A stretch of 64,000 nucleotides of DNA from Methanobrevibacter sp. YE315 (GCF_001548675.1 NZ_CP010834.1:1709501-1773500); one strand, 5' to 3'; counted from the first letter of the stretch, positions 18,605-28,384 are shown. Numbers and translations: made by a program. Notes: a model not told the origin generated them from the letters alone.

Positions 18605-20110
18605 TTAATCTTTCTTGTTAAATGGTGTTGAAAATTCTCTTTCAACACTTTCACGATAAATTGAATTCATTGTACAGAATGGTATAATCCTACCATCCGG
18701 TGTTGCATAATGAATAACGCATTTTTTAACTCTATCCTCATCAAAGTTGAAAGGATCCATGAAATGCATACATGAGATAAGCATTGCATCTTTGGAAAAT
18801 TCTCCTAAAGCCTCATAATCCCTTTTAGCAAACACGTTTAATAAGATTTTGGTAATATCCAAATCTTTAGGTGATCTGCTTGGATGAACTAATTTAGGGA
18901 GATTTCCAGTTAATCCTGCAAGAACTCTTTTATGGGAACCGAACTTGCCTTTTTTAAGCTTATCATTATATTCATCTAATTTAGCAAATAAATCATCAAC
19001 ATCAATGAAATCTGTAATAGGGATTAATTTATCTTTACCCTCCCCTTCGGTTTTTTCTCTGAATACGTAAGTAGCAATTCCACAATGCTCATGACAATTC
19101 AAGGTAACTTTAGCGGAATCTTCACCATCAAGCAGGGATATGAATTCTGCAATTGGTTCAACACAGGATGGTGGGTAAAAAGCACTAGTCGGTACTTGAC
19201 CATCTGTCTCATCTTCAATAATTTTTATGAAGTCAGGAATTGTAATTCTTTGTTCTTCTACCTGATCGGCAGGGGTTCTTCCTGAAAATGATACTGGTTG
19301 GAAATTGACTCCATAAATAATATCATTATTGTCAAATGCGAATTTAATAATTTCTCCGACTTGATTGTCATTTACTCCTTTAACTAATGTAGGAACAAGC
19401 ACTACACCTAAACCTGCTTTTCTACAGTTTTCAATAGCTTGAAGCTTATCTGGAAGCAAATCCCTACCTTTATTTGCAATATAAGGTTCTGGAGTTACAC
19501 CTTCAAAAGAGAGATAAACAGTGTTTAGACCAGCATCCTTTAATTGTTTAGCCAAATTTTCCCTTTTAGCCAGTCTAATACCATTAGTAGCTATTTGAAC
19601 ATGAGTAAAACCTTCTTCTTTAGCCATTTCAATAAGTTCTACAATGTCTTTTCTAACGGTAGGTTCACCACCTGCATACTGAATAGCAGGACATGGATTA
19701 GGCTTTAGATTTCTTAAATTCTTAAGCATTTGCCTTATTTCTTCTTTAGTAGGTTCATATAGGTACCCTGCAGCAGCCGCATTAGCAAAACAAACAGGAC
19801 ATCTTAAATTACACCTATTAGTTACATCAATCAATCCTAAAACTGTGGATGTTTCGTGTTTAGAACATAACCCACAATTGCTTGGACAAGTTCCCAAATT
19901 ATCAACACAGGGATTTTCAACAGGAGTAACGGATGGAACATATTGTTTTACATTATTATACAATTCCTCATCACTCCAGTAAGTGTTAACAAATTCCCCA
20001 TGTTCATCACAAGTTTTTTTGATGAAAATCTTACCATCCTCATCATAAACTTCCGCTTCGATAGGTTTGCCACACTCTGGGCATAAACTTTTTGTACCTT
20101 TAATTTTCAA
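18605..20110 (-). CDS. tes: Tetraether lipid synthase (radical SAM)
   Basis: Joins the tails of two archaeol-type lipids to form glycerol dialkyl glycerol tetraethers, the membrane-spanning lipids of many archaea. The 501-residue protein matches the Methanocaldococcus MJ0619 family in length and features: N-terminal zinc-type cysteines (CPECG, then further cysteines near 34 and 68-82), the radical SAM motif CNLRCPVC (about 100, 104, 107), the GGEPT motif and C-terminal cysteines. Start is probably TTG 20110 behind the ribosome site AGGTGA; the GTG at 20119 is inside that site. It is divergent from carS, another archaeal lipid gene. Confidence 0.88.
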   Translation of the reverse strand: MKIKGTKSLCPECGKPIEAEVYDEDGKIFIKKTCDEHGEFVNTYWSDEELYNNVKQYVPSVTPVENPCVDNLGTCPSNCGLCSKHETSTVLGLIDVTNRCNLRCPVCFANAAAAGYLYEPTKEEIRQMLKNLRNLKPNPCPAIQYAGGEPTVRKDIVELIEMAKEEGFTHVQIATNGIRLAKRENLAKQLKDAGLNTVYLSFEGVTPEPYIANKGRDLLPDKLQAIENCRKAGLGVVLVPTLVKGVNDNQVGEIIKFAFDNNDIIYGVNFQPVSFSGRTPADQVEEQRITIPDFIKIIEDETDGQVPTSAFYPPSCVEPIAEFISLLDGEDSAKVTLNCHEHCGIATYVFREKTEGEGKDKLIPITDFIDVDDLFAKLDEYNDKLKKGKFGSHKRVLAGLTGNLPKLVHPSRSPKDLDITKILLNVFAKRDYEALGEFSKDAMLISCMHFMDPFNFDEDRVKKCVIHYATPDGRIIPFCTMNSIYRESVEREFSTPFNKKD

Positions 20111-20124
20111 AAAAATCACCTTTT

Positions 20125-20148
20125 ACTAATAATGTTTTCATCATTAGT
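20125..20148 (-). promoter_or_regulatory. Hairpin next to the tes ribosome site
   Basis: Arms ACTAATAATG and CATCATTAGT pair over 9 of 10 positions around a TTTT loop. On the tes mRNA the hairpin ends only a couple of bases before the AAGGTGA ribosome site, so it could affect translation, or be an operator in the DNA. Confidence 0.4.
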
Positions 20149-20254
20149 ACAAACTTACATAATATTATATATTTAAATTAATGTAATATTTAAACTTAAT
20201 TAATATATACTAGTTTTAACAAAATAGTAGTAAAATAAATTGGGGAAAAATTAA

Positions 20255-20821
20255 ATGGCTAATGATTTGGGAATGATATTAATTACCTGTATTGCAGTAC
20301 TTTACTTTATTCTTCCGGCATATTTTTCAAATGGTGCTGGATTACTATTCGGTGGAGGCCTGCCAGTTGACCTTGGAAAAAGTGATAGTCATGGCGTTCG
20401 CTGGATTGGAGATGGAGTAACTTGGAAAGGGTTAATTGGAGGAACCATCATCGGAATCATAACCGGAGCCATTCAAGGATTCCTTGCCCCTCAGATAATT
20501 GCAGAATTTGGACAGTATATCACTACCCCAATTGTAACAAGCATCCCCAATGGAATATTGATTGGATTCTTACTTGGTTTTGGAGCATTATTAGGTGATG
20601 CAATAGGTAGTTTCTTAAAAAGAAGACTTGGAATTGGTCGTGGAAAACCTGCTCCAATTTTAGATCAGCTTGACTTTCTGATAGTTGCACTTATCCTAGT
20701 CTCATTCGTTGTAAAACTTAGTCTTTCATTTGTAGTAATAGCAATCGTATTAACCTTAATCATTCACTTATTAGCCAATACTGGCGCTTATCTACTTGGT
20801 TTGAAAGACGTTTGGTACTGA
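20255..20821 (+). CDS. carS: CDP-archaeol synthase
   Basis: Transfers CMP from CTP to unsaturated archaetidic acid, giving the activated precursor for archaeal polar lipids. The 188-residue integral membrane protein has about five hydrophobic segments and the family stretch GGGLPVDLGKSDSHG, followed later by GDAIGSFLKRRLGIGRGK with the basic and acidic residues expected for nucleotide binding. Full length for the DUF46/CarS family. It shares a 135-base A/T-rich spacer with the divergent tes gene. Confidence 0.92.
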   Translation: MANDLGMILITCIAVLYFILPAYFSNGAGLLFGGGLPVDLGKSDSHGVRWIGDGVTWKGLIGGTIIGIITGAIQGFLAPQIIAEFGQYITTPIVTSIPNGILIGFLLGFGALLGDAIGSFLKRRLGIGRGKPAPILDQLDFLIVALILVSFVVKLSLSFVVIAIVLTLIIHLLANTGAYLLGLKDVWY

Positions 20822-20854
20822 TTTTAAAAAAAAGTAATTAAAAGAGAATATCTT

Positions 20855-21877
20855 TTAATTTAAATATCTGTTCATCATTACTGCAGTTCCAACTGCAGGA
20901 GCTACAACACATTCTTCATCCGTTAAGATATCCCCCATGGATTTAACATTCAAACCTAAAAGTTCTGCTGCTTTTTTATCAAGAATATCTTTTCCAAGGC
21001 CTGTTGTGACAATTAAATCTAAATTTTGAGTTTCAACAACTTGTTTTAAACCATCTGCAATCTGTTCAACTTGCTTTTGATGAATGAATTTAGATATCTC
21101 AACAACGTCATCCATGGTTATCATTTCCAAATCAGCACATACTACACGAGCTATCCTTTTAGCACAATCCATTTTGGATTTGCCTTCACCATCAAATGTA
21201 TCACAGACATAATCTTCTTCGCTTATCAAGTCTAAAACAGTATATACATCAGCAGTTTGTGCAAAAAGTTCACTGGCCACACGATATTCTTTTCCATTAA
21301 GTTCAATTTTATCAAGGAAAGTTGCCAGATTGGTCCTTAATGTTCCAGTATATACCAACTCACCGGTAGCCGACCTGTCAAAGTCGGATTTACCGATTGC
21401 ACATTCCTTTCCATCCTTAATTGGTATAATGTCTGTTGTAGTGCTTCCAGTATCAATAAAAATACAATTATCTGATATCAAAGTTGCGATTTGGGCTGTT
21501 GCAATCCAATTTGCGGCTGCTGCCTTTAAAGGAGTCTGTTCAATTTCTTCTTTAGACAACATTCCGTCGATTCCGACATAGGCAATAGGACAATCAAAAG
21601 TTTCTTCACATTTTTTAACTACATCCAAAACTCCATCTTTTTTTGTGTCATATGCATCAACAAGCTCTGCAGTCATGGAAATGCCAACAGCATCTATTTC
21701 AGACATTGGGCAGATATTTTCAATTAACTCAATTAATACTCTTGATAAATCATCATTTTTGCACCACATAGGAAGATATGCAAAATCAACTTCAATGCTC
21801 TTAATATTATCACCATCAAAGTCGATGACTGCCAAATCAGTGTTTGCACCGCCAATATCAAATCCTGCTACCTTCAT
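20855..21877 (-). CDS. mfnF: Methanofuran synthesis enzyme MfnF
   Basis: Couples the gamma-glutamyltyramine and aminomethylfuran units in methanofuran synthesis; the family was formerly called H4MPT-linked C1 transfer pathway protein and belongs to the ASKHA (hydantoinase-like) fold. The 340-residue protein has the phosphate motifs GFDIGGANTDLAV at the N-terminus and FIDTGSTTTDIIPI near residue 135. I start at ATG 21877, one base after the mfnD stop, with GGAG upstream; the longer frame would add 19 unrelated residues overlapping mfnD. The neighbour mfnD supports the call. Confidence 0.88.
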   Translation of the reverse strand: MKVAGFDIGGANTDLAVIDFDGDNIKSIEVDFAYLPMWCKNDDLSRVLIELIENICPMSEIDAVGISMTAELVDAYDTKKDGVLDVVKKCEETFDCPIAYVGIDGMLSKEEIEQTPLKAAAANWIATAQIATLISDNCIFIDTGSTTTDIIPIKDGKECAIGKSDFDRSATGELVYTGTLRTNLATFLDKIELNGKEYRVASELFAQTADVYTVLDLISEEDYVCDTFDGEGKSKMDCAKRIARVVCADLEMITMDDVVEISKFIHQKQVEQIADGLKQVVETQNLDLIVTTGLGKDILDKKAAELLGLNVKSMGDILTDEECVVAPAVGTAVMMNRYLN

Positions 21878-21878
21878 A

Positions 21879-22967
21879 TTATATTCTCCTGATTTCCAAG
21901 GAATCTCCAGATTTTCTAAACTCCACTTCACCATCTAGAGAAATATCCAAATCATCAATATCCACATTTCCGTCAATCAAATCAATGACGGTTTTTCCAA
22001 TGTTAAAATTAGCAATCTTATTTAAACCAACATATGGTGTTGTGAATCTTGAGTTGATTTCCAATAAATAAACTGAATAGATGTCTTTTTCATCGGCATT
22101 AATCAACAAGTCAACACCGACAAATCCTTTCATTCCGTCAATGGCTTCAACGGCTTTTGTTGCAATTTCAAATGCTTCATCTTTGTATTTGCTTTCATAA
22201 GGAATTTTTCCACCAAGATAGGTTCCCTTATCATCTTTTAGTTCTACAAACTGTTCATTCAAACTTATAGGAATCGCTTTTTTACCATCTGATATTAAGC
22301 TAACGCTAACATCGGTTCCTTCAATATATTCCTGAACAAGAATACGGGAGCCCGGTTCGAAAATCTTATCCAAATCCAAAGTTAAATCTTCAATCCTTTC
22401 AATCACGACAATATCCTCACAGTCAACACCAATCAATGGTTTTATGATTAGTTTGAGAGGTGTTAATGGATCTTCTGCTTGCCATTTTTCATGCAAATTT
22501 TCAATTGCCCTTTTCCAATATCCCTTTGGGTCTATTTTAAATCTGAATGATCTTGGTTGGGGAACAATATTGTATAATGCCTCATAAGTTTCAGATTTGT
22601 CAGATGCTTTTAAGCAAGCTTCAGCTGAAGAATTATATATTTTTACGTTATTTTCTTCAAATATTTTAGTGATATTGTAAAGGTTGTTATTATTTTCGGC
22701 AGATATGAAAATGGCTTTATCAAATTGTGCCGCATTTTCTTCAAGCCAGGAAATGATGTCCTGATTGATTAGAATCGGATTGACATTAGCATAATCTTTC
22801 ACAATGCCATCATAAGATTCATTGATAACTAAATCAACATTAAATTCTTTTAAATCTTCTAAAAGTGCAAATATTAATGCTTCAGCTTCTGAAATAATAC
22901 ATTTGTCTTTTTCTCCTGAAGCAGTAAAATACTCAAATACTAAAATTGAATCATTCTCTTTTGTCAT
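21879..22967 (-). CDS. mfnD: Tyramine-L-glutamate ligase MfnD
   Basis: ATP-grasp ligase that attaches glutamate to tyramine in methanofuran synthesis. The 362-residue protein has the ATP-grasp features [14 protein letters not shown] (about residues 169-182), [14 protein letters not shown] and the metal-binding [14 protein letters not shown] near 308. It overlaps the end of the epimerase gene by 17 bases and precedes mfnF by one base, so three genes are tightly coupled. The pairing with mfnF makes the functional assignment stronger than either gene alone. Confidence 0.88.
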   Translation of the reverse strand: MTKENDSILVFEYFTASGEKDKCIISEAEALIFALLEDLKEFNVDLVINESYDGIVKDYANVNPILINQDIISWLEENAAQFDKAIFISAENNNNLYNITKIFEENNVKIYNSSAEACLKASDKSETYEALYNIVPQPRSFRFKIDPKGYWKRAIENLHEKWQAEDPLTPLKLIIKPLIGVDCEDIVVIERIEDLTLDLDKIFEPGSRILVQEYIEGTDVSVSLISDGKKAIPISLNEQFVELKDDKGTYLGGKIPYESKYKDEAFEIATKAVEAIDGMKGFVGVDLLINADEKDIYSVYLLEINSRFTTPYVGLNKIANFNIGKTVIDLIDGNVDIDDLDISLDGEVEFRKSGDSLEIRRI

Positions 22968-24273
22968 AAGTAATCATCATACCATTTAAATTTAATTCAT
23001 CATTAGGAAACTGCATTTTATCCCCATCAAAGGCCATGTGAACAAGCGCATTTTCCCTATTTTCAAATTCTTCAACTGATATATCCTCAGTAATCTTTAT
23101 CATTTTCCTTGTAAATGAAGTCATTATGTCTTCGGGAGCTTTAATATCCAATAAACCCTCAGCATAATATTTCTCCATTGCATCTACAGTCAGCTCTGCT
23201 GAATTTCCCTGACCATATGGATTGACAGCATTCCTCATCTTATCTGCAAAATCCTTATCATCAAGGATTTTTCTGGCATTATCAACAATAGCCTGTTTAT
23301 CAGAACCTACGAGAATATTTCCCCCTGCAGTTACAGTTTCTGGCCTTTCAGTATTATACCTTAAAGTCAATGCAGGAACATCCAATGTTATTGCCTCTTC
23401 CTGAAGACCTCCAGAATCAGTTAATATTAAAGTCGAATTTGAAGTTAAAAGTAAAAAATCAAGATAGCCTAAAGGTTTTATAATATGAACGTGATGTAAA
23501 TCATTTAACTCATCAAATAAGCCAAAGTTTTCTAGTGTATTTTTTGTTCTTGGATGAATCGGGAAAATGATATTCATATCATCCAATTCCTTAAGTGCAT
23601 CAATGATATTGGTAACTCTTGTTTTGTCATCGACATTTTCCGCCCTGTGCATTGTTAAAGTTAAAATGTTATCCATATTTTCAATATCTAACTTTTTGAG
23701 TGATTCCTCTTCAAATCCTCTTTTTTGAGCAATTTCCAAATGTCTAAAACAAGCATCAACAACAGGGTTTCCTACAACAAAAAGATTTTTTCTTGAAAAA
23801 CCTTCGGCCAAAAGATTAATGGCTGATTCATTTGTTGGAACAAAATACATTGTTGAACATACATCTGCAGCTCTGCGATTTACCTCTTCGGGCATTGTCA
23901 TGTCAAAAGACCTTAATCCAGCTTCCACATGACCTATTGCAATATGCAATTTAGCTGCAACAAGCGCTCCAGCCAGAACAGCATTGGTATCACCTTGCAC
24001 TAATACGATATCTGGCTTTTCATCTAAAAGAACTTCTTCAATGCCTTGCATCATCAGTCCAGTTTGCTTTCCATGGGTCCCAGAACCTACATGAATATTA
24101 TAATCAGGAGTTGGAATCTCTAAATCTTTAAAGAAATTATCGGACATTTCCTTATCATAATGCTGACCGGTATGTAAAATAATCTGGTCAATGCCTCGTT
24201 TAGAAATTTCATCAATAATAGGCGCCATCTTTATAATTTCGGGTCTAGTTCCTAAAACAGTTGCTATTTTCAT
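22951..24273 (-). CDS. wecB: UDP-N-acetylglucosamine 2-epimerase
   Basis: Interconverts UDP-GlcNAc and UDP-ManNAc for surface polysaccharides or glycans. The 440-residue protein begins with [11 protein letters not shown] and has [28 protein letters not shown], the PEEVNRR segment, HRAENVD and [11 protein letters not shown], the full set of family motifs. The usual enzyme ends near residue 365-375; here about 65 extra residues follow, with no recognisable domain. The end of the gene overlaps mfnD. Confidence 0.92.
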   Translation of the reverse strand: MKIATVLGTRPEIIKMAPIIDEISKRGIDQIILHTGQHYDKEMSDNFFKDLEIPTPDYNIHVGSGTHGKQTGLMMQGIEEVLLDEKPDIVLVQGDTNAVLAGALVAAKLHIAIGHVEAGLRSFDMTMPEEVNRRAADVCSTMYFVPTNESAINLLAEGFSRKNLFVVGNPVVDACFRHLEIAQKRGFEEESLKKLDIENMDNILTLTMHRAENVDDKTRVTNIIDALKELDDMNIIFPIHPRTKNTLENFGLFDELNDLHHVHIIKPLGYLDFLLLTSNSTLILTDSGGLQEEAITLDVPALTLRYNTERPETVTAGGNILVGSDKQAIVDNARKILDDKDFADKMRNAVNPYGQGNSAELTVDAMEKYYAEGLLDIKAPEDIMTSFTRKMIKITEDISVEEFENRENALVHMAFDGDKMQFPNDELNLNGMMITYDKRE

Positions 24274-24312
24274 AATGTTAATATATTTATCAAAATAACT
24301 TAAAAATTTTTT

Positions 24313-25506
24313 TTAATTTTTCAGCGCATATAAACAAATCGGCAATGCAAGTAATGTGATAAATGAAGATATGAAAAATACTGGTGCATAGCCGGAACTA
24401 GCGGATACAAAGCTTCCAAGCAATGCCGGGCCAAAACCCATTGTTGCATCACAGAAAATGAAAAATGTTGATACTGCATATGAACGGCGGCTTTCAGACA
24501 CGTTACGTGTTACGATAGTAGTACATGCTGAATTCAATGTACCGAATCCAAGAGCGCAGCATACTGCACAAATATAAACTGTAAGATAAGAAGGAATCCA
24601 TGCAATCAATAAAAGGCCAATTGATTGGGCGATTATTCCAACAATACAAATTAACTTATCGCCATGATTATCCTGGATTTTACCCGCAATAGGTCTTGAT
24701 AGAACCAAAACTACTGAATATATTATGAAAAACCATGAAAATGCAGTTATCAAATTAATCTGAGCAGCATAAAGCCTGTTGAATGATAAAATTGAAATAT
24801 ACCCCAAACTTGTCAGGGCGGTGAAAAGTGAAACAGGTATTGCCTTGATTTCCAAGACCTTTTCAATGCCTTTATAATTTTTTTCTTCAGTTTTTTCAAC
24901 TTGTCTTTGGCGGTTGACACCTGGATCCTTTTTGCTGACATCCACAAAATAAATGAAAATCAATGCCAGAGCACAGAATATGCTTGCTACCAAAAAGCAG
25001 CCTTGAGCTCCCACAGTATCATAGAGAAATCCTGAGATGAATGGACCTAATCCAACAGCAATTGTTGTTCCCAGCATGAAATAACCGAAAGCTTCACTAA
25101 AACGCTTTTTAGGAAGTACTGCAGTAGCGATTGTGACAATTGCATTAGCCGATGCTCCGAAACCTATCCCATGAATGAACCTGACAATCAAAAGCAATGT
25201 GACATCGCTTACAACAAAATACAAAAGACAAGCTAAAAAATGAATGCTCATGAAAATCAGTGCAGTCTTTTTCCATCCGACTCTCTCCAGAGCATTTCCG
25301 GAATATATTCTTGAACAAAGTCCTCCAAAAATATATATTCCGGAAACAAGACCTGCAATAGTTGCAGTTGATCCCATTGCAGTAGCATATTCAGCAACAG
25401 TAGACATTAGAGCATACATTACCAAGGCTGTAAACAGCAATGCTCCAAAAACTAAGAAAAAAGGTTTTGTAAATATCCTATCTTGATTATCTTCCAAAGT
25501 ATTCAT
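24313..25506 (-). CDS. MFS transporter
   Basis: A 397-residue, 12-segment major facilitator superfamily protein. The loop between segments 2 and 3 has the MFS pattern (SRIYSGNALERVGWKK). The substrate cannot be told; the general pattern resembles drug or sugar efflux MFS. The ATG overlaps the truA stop by one base (TAATG), so the transporter is co-translated after truA. Confidence 0.85.
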   Translation of the reverse strand: MNTLEDNQDRIFTKPFFLVFGALLFTALVMYALMSTVAEYATAMGSTATIAGLVSGIYIFGGLCSRIYSGNALERVGWKKTALIFMSIHFLACLLYFVVSDVTLLLIVRFIHGIGFGASANAIVTIATAVLPKKRFSEAFGYFMLGTTIAVGLGPFISGFLYDTVGAQGCFLVASIFCALALIFIYFVDVSKKDPGVNRQRQVEKTEEKNYKGIEKVLEIKAIPVSLFTALTSLGYISILSFNRLYAAQINLITAFSWFFIIYSVVLVLSRPIAGKIQDNHGDKLICIVGIIAQSIGLLLIAWIPSYLTVYICAVCCALGFGTLNSACTTIVTRNVSESRRSYAVSTFFIFCDATMGFGPALLGSFVSASSGYAPVFFISSFITLLALPICLYALKN

Positions 25507-26375
25507 TATTTCCCCTTATGCAAATCCTGTAAACTTTTTACCATTGATTCTCTAATAGCATATCTTTTTTGTAAATCGGACAATGAATCGACAAGATTAC
25601 GTCTGAATCTTTCGCATGCATAATCATCATAAGTGAATCTGATTCCATCATATTGAATATCCATCAAAATTAGATATTCGGCTTCCATGACTTTGATGTA
25701 GGCTCTTGGCTCATCTTCTCCAGGATTTAATAATCTTTCCACATCATCCAAATCCATTTTTCCAATAGCCACATCAACAAATACCCTCATCATTTTTCTT
25801 ACCATATTCCATAAAAATGATTCGCCATAAATATCCACAAATATCGGAGAAAGGGTATCATGAAGGTTAGGGAATTCCTTTTTGTGATAATCGTTCAAAT
25901 CAACTTTTGTGATTTTAATGTCATCGATTGTCCTTGTGGTGGTTTTTTGGAACCTCTTGGTAAAATTCGTGAAATTGTGAGTTCCCTTAAATATTTCAGC
26001 ACACTCTTGGAGTTTGTCAATATCCAAATCTTGGAATAGCATGTATCTATACTGTCTCATTTGGGCATATCTAGGCTTAAATGCATAACGTACAGGCGCC
26101 TTTGCTAATATTTGAATATCATCAGGAAGGGAATTATTGATTTCATTGACCCTAACTTCCTTTTCAGACTGAAAGCTAATGACATTACCTAAACTGTGAA
26201 CGCCAGCATCAGTTCTTCCAGCTATTCTGAATCTGGACTTTTTTAAGTCATCAATGTAGTCAAGTTTACGCAAATGATAGATTAACTCTTCTTCGACTGT
26301 TCTTAAGTTGGGTTGTCTTTGAAAACCATGAAAATTAGTCCCGATATATCCGATTTTTAGTGCTGTTCTTTTCAT
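25506..26375 (-). CDS. truA: tRNA pseudouridine synthase A
   Basis: Forms pseudouridine in the anticodon arm of tRNAs (positions 38-40 in the family). The 289-residue protein has the catalytic aspartate in GRTDAGVH (about residue 56), the N-terminal YIGTNFHGFQRQP motif and the C-terminal FLWNMVRKMM motif. Start ATG 26375 is preferred to the adjacent GTG; no strong ribosome site is visible and a TATA-like TTTAAAATATTA is close, so a very short leader is possible. A large non-coding spacer lies upstream. Confidence 0.94.
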   Translation of the reverse strand: MKRTALKIGYIGTNFHGFQRQPNLRTVEEELIYHLRKLDYIDDLKKSRFRIAGRTDAGVHSLGNVISFQSEKEVRVNEINNSLPDDIQILAKAPVRYAFKPRYAQMRQYRYMLFQDLDIDKLQECAEIFKGTHNFTNFTKRFQKTTTRTIDDIKITKVDLNDYHKKEFPNLHDTLSPIFVDIYGESFLWNMVRKMMRVFVDVAIGKMDLDDVERLLNPGEDEPRAYIKVMEAEYLILMDIQYDGIRFTYDDYACERFRRNLVDSLSDLQKRYAIRESMVKSLQDLHKGK

Positions 26376-26439
26376 CACTATAATATTTTAAAATAATATC
26401 AAATAAAGTTTAAGAAATTGACTTGAAAAAGAGGAGGGT

Positions 26440-26465
26440 AAATAGCTATTAAAGAATAGCTATTT
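26440..26465. repeat. Duplicated palindrome AATAGCTATT
   Basis: The 10-bp palindrome AATAGCTATT occurs twice, 14 bases apart (26441-26450 and 26455-26464). The whole element is an 11-bp inverted repeat with a 4-base loop. It lies about 65 bases upstream of truA on the opposite side of its ATG, preceded by a GGAGGG run. It may be an operator or a hairpin. Confidence 0.45.
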
Positions 26466-26751
26466 ATGGTTATATGACTTTATTTATACAAATTATACAA
26501 TTAAATAATAATTTAATAGATATGGAGTAGCTATATTAATGTTAATTTCATTTTTCTGAATTATTCAAAGAAAATTGTATAATCCAATTTATAATTAATA
26601 GTAATAACTATATAAATATTTTTAATACAATTTTTTTCAAACAATAGTTTTAATCTAAAATAGGCAAATAAACATGATTATCATGTGGAATTAAAGTCAA
26701 ATATTACATTAAACTGACACTCACTGATTAAAATCCGTTTATTTGAATACG

Positions 26752-26758
26752 GTAATAC
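26752..26758. promoter_or_regulatory. Orphan GTAATAC element
   Basis: GGTAATACTTTT matches the element seen in the nickel-type transporter promoters, but no gene starts nearby. Chance is possible for a single 7-mer in AT-rich DNA. Confidence 0.3.
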
Positions 26759-26913
26759 TTTTCATTATTGATTAAAAGTAATTAGAATTTTTTAAAAAAT
26801 CTAAATTAAAAAGTTACAATTGATTAAAGACTTATTTAATCTTAAAATTAATTTTTAAGAATTAATTAATGATAAATTAAGAAATAGAAGAAAATAAGTG
26901 AATTATATAATAA

Positions 26914-26938
26914 GTAATACTTTTTTATAAAATAATAC
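26914..26938. promoter_or_regulatory. Orphan GTAATAC element with a weak second copy
   Basis: AAGTAATACTTTTTT at 26912-26926 is an excellent match to the transporter-promoter element, followed by ATAATAC 18 bases on. It lies just downstream of the first acetyltransferase gene, where no promoter is expected for known genes. Confidence 0.4.
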
Positions 26939-26963
26939 TACTAAACATTAAAAGAGACTGATT

Positions 26964-27470
26964 TTAATTCAAAACCTTCACCATATGATTTGTTTCATCA
27001 TAGTCATCTTCCTCGACAGTTATCTCATAACCCATTGATTCCCAAAAAGCCAATGCAGCATCGAGATACCTATGAGTATTCAGATATATTCTAGTATAAC
27101 CTACTTTTTTTGCAAATTCTTCCATTGCATTTACAAGACTCCTGGCTATTCCACGTCTTTTATATTCTTCATCAACCATTAAACGCCAAACACTTGCAGT
27201 ATCCTCTTTTGAATAAATCCCTCTAAAAAACTCATAATCCTTATCATAAGCACGGATAGCTGCCGTTGCAACAATTTTATCCTCGTAATAAACTACAAAA
27301 AATGCATTGCGAGAAGGTTTAATATAATACTCATCTATCCCATCGATATCATAATGAAATTCGGGAGTGGGCCCGATATCATATACCTTTCTTATTTGAC
27401 CATATAGGAAATCCTTTACATTTTCAATTTCTAAAGGATCATCATTTAGTTCTTTGATTGTAAAATCCAT
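26964..27470 (-). CDS. GNAT-family N-acetyltransferase (nik-linked copy 1)
   Basis: A 168-residue acetyl-CoA-dependent acyltransferase. The acetyl-CoA binding motif is in VDEEYKRRGIARSLV (about residues 99-113), followed by the YLNTHRYLDAALAFWESMGYE segment typical of the fold. The substrate is unknown. It follows nikC copy 1 on the same strand after 56 bases with its own ribosome site, so it is probably the last gene of that transporter operon. A clear paralog lies at 32074-32637, sharing the IDEYYI-P-RN core and the CoA loop. Confidence 0.85.
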   Translation of the reverse strand: MDFTIKELNDDPLEIENVKDFLYGQIRKVYDIGPTPEFHYDIDGIDEYYIKPSRNAFFVVYYEDKIVATAAIRAYDKDYEFFRGIYSKEDTASVWRLMVDEEYKRRGIARSLVNAMEEFAKKVGYTRIYLNTHRYLDAALAFWESMGYEITVEEDDYDETNHMVKVLN

Positions 27471-27526
27471 AATATCACTTAAAAATTTTAAAAAAAAATA
27501 AAATAGAGAAATTATTAAAATTTCCC

Positions 27527-28384
27527 TTATTCTTGAGCAGTTTCCGGGTTAAGCAATTTCTCAACATTTTCCCCAATGAAATCAAATAATAACACAACAA
27601 TTAATAATGACATACCAGGGAAGAATGCCAACCACCAATATCCAGAAGATAGATAATGCATAGACTCAGACAGAATAACACCAATAGCAGGTTCATGAGG
27701 AGGTAAACCAAATCCTAAAAATGTAATTGCTGCTTCGTGCATAATCGCGTGAGGGAACATTAAAATCACCCCAACTATAATCTGGGAAACGATTAATGGG
27801 AGAATGTGTTTAGTTGCAATCCACACCTTTGATTTACCTAGATTTTCTGCTAAATGAATATATTCCTTTGTTCTGATTTCCTTTACTTCGGATCTTAAAA
27901 CTCTTGCAAGCGGTGTCCAATGTGTTAGTCCAACACCCATAACAACACCAATAACTCCTCCACCAAACATGATGGAAACAAGAATGATTAAAAGGATGTG
28001 AGGTATTGAACCGAACAAGTCAATGATACCTGCAACAACTTCATCTGCAAATTTATTGAAACTTGAGAATAATCCGAGAATAATAGAAATAAATGTACTT
28101 ATTACTGATGCAATGAAACCTACCATAATACTTAATCCAAGACCTGCAACGGTTCTTTGAAACATATCCCGTCCCATCCAATCGGTACCGAAAATATGCT
28201 CAAATGAAGGCATTTGATTAGCACTAATGAAACTTGTCGGAATATCTCTAATAAAAAAACCGCAAATAAATATTACTAGAATAACTAATGCTGAAAGAGC
28301 GATAATGACAAGGGTTTTAGTCCTGAGATTTGCAGGGTATAAAAACCACTGTTTTTTATCATCAGTTTGCCTTTTCTTAATCAT
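27527..28384 (-). CDS. Nickel/peptide-type ABC permease, NikC-like (copy 1)
   Basis: One of two membrane subunits of a peptide/nickel-family uptake transporter. The 285-residue protein has about six membrane segments, an N-terminal segment followed by the GTDWMGRDMF motif of DppC/NikC proteins, and the coupling-helix EAA region near residue 190. I start at ATG 28384 (ribosome site GAGTGA), which overlaps the nikB stop by eight bases, the same coupling as in the second operon. Which metal or peptide it moves is inferred only from the binding proteins. Confidence 0.86.
   Translation of the reverse strand: MIKKRQTDDKKQWFLYPANLRTKTLVIIALSALVILVIFICGFFIRDIPTSFISANQMPSFEHIFGTDWMGRDMFQRTVAGLGLSIMVGFIASVISTFISIILGLFSSFNKFADEVVAGIIDLFGSIPHILLIILVSIMFGGGVIGVVMGVGLTHWTPLARVLRSEVKEIRTKEYIHLAENLGKSKVWIATKHILPLIVSQIIVGVILMFPHAIMHEAAITFLGFGLPPHEPAIGVILSESMHYLSSGYWWLAFFPGMSLLIVVLLFDFIGENVEKLLNPETAQE

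Larger units (their letters stand above)
26379..26963. other. 585-bp non-coding AT-rich spacer
   Basis: No reading frame longer than a few codons with a plausible start is found on either strand. The spacer holds a duplicated 10-bp palindrome (26440-26465), and two copies of the GTAATAC element seen in the transporter promoters (26752-26758 and 26914-26920). The end near 26964 is directly after the acetyltransferase stop. A small RNA or decayed promoter is possible but not shown. Confidence 0.6.
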
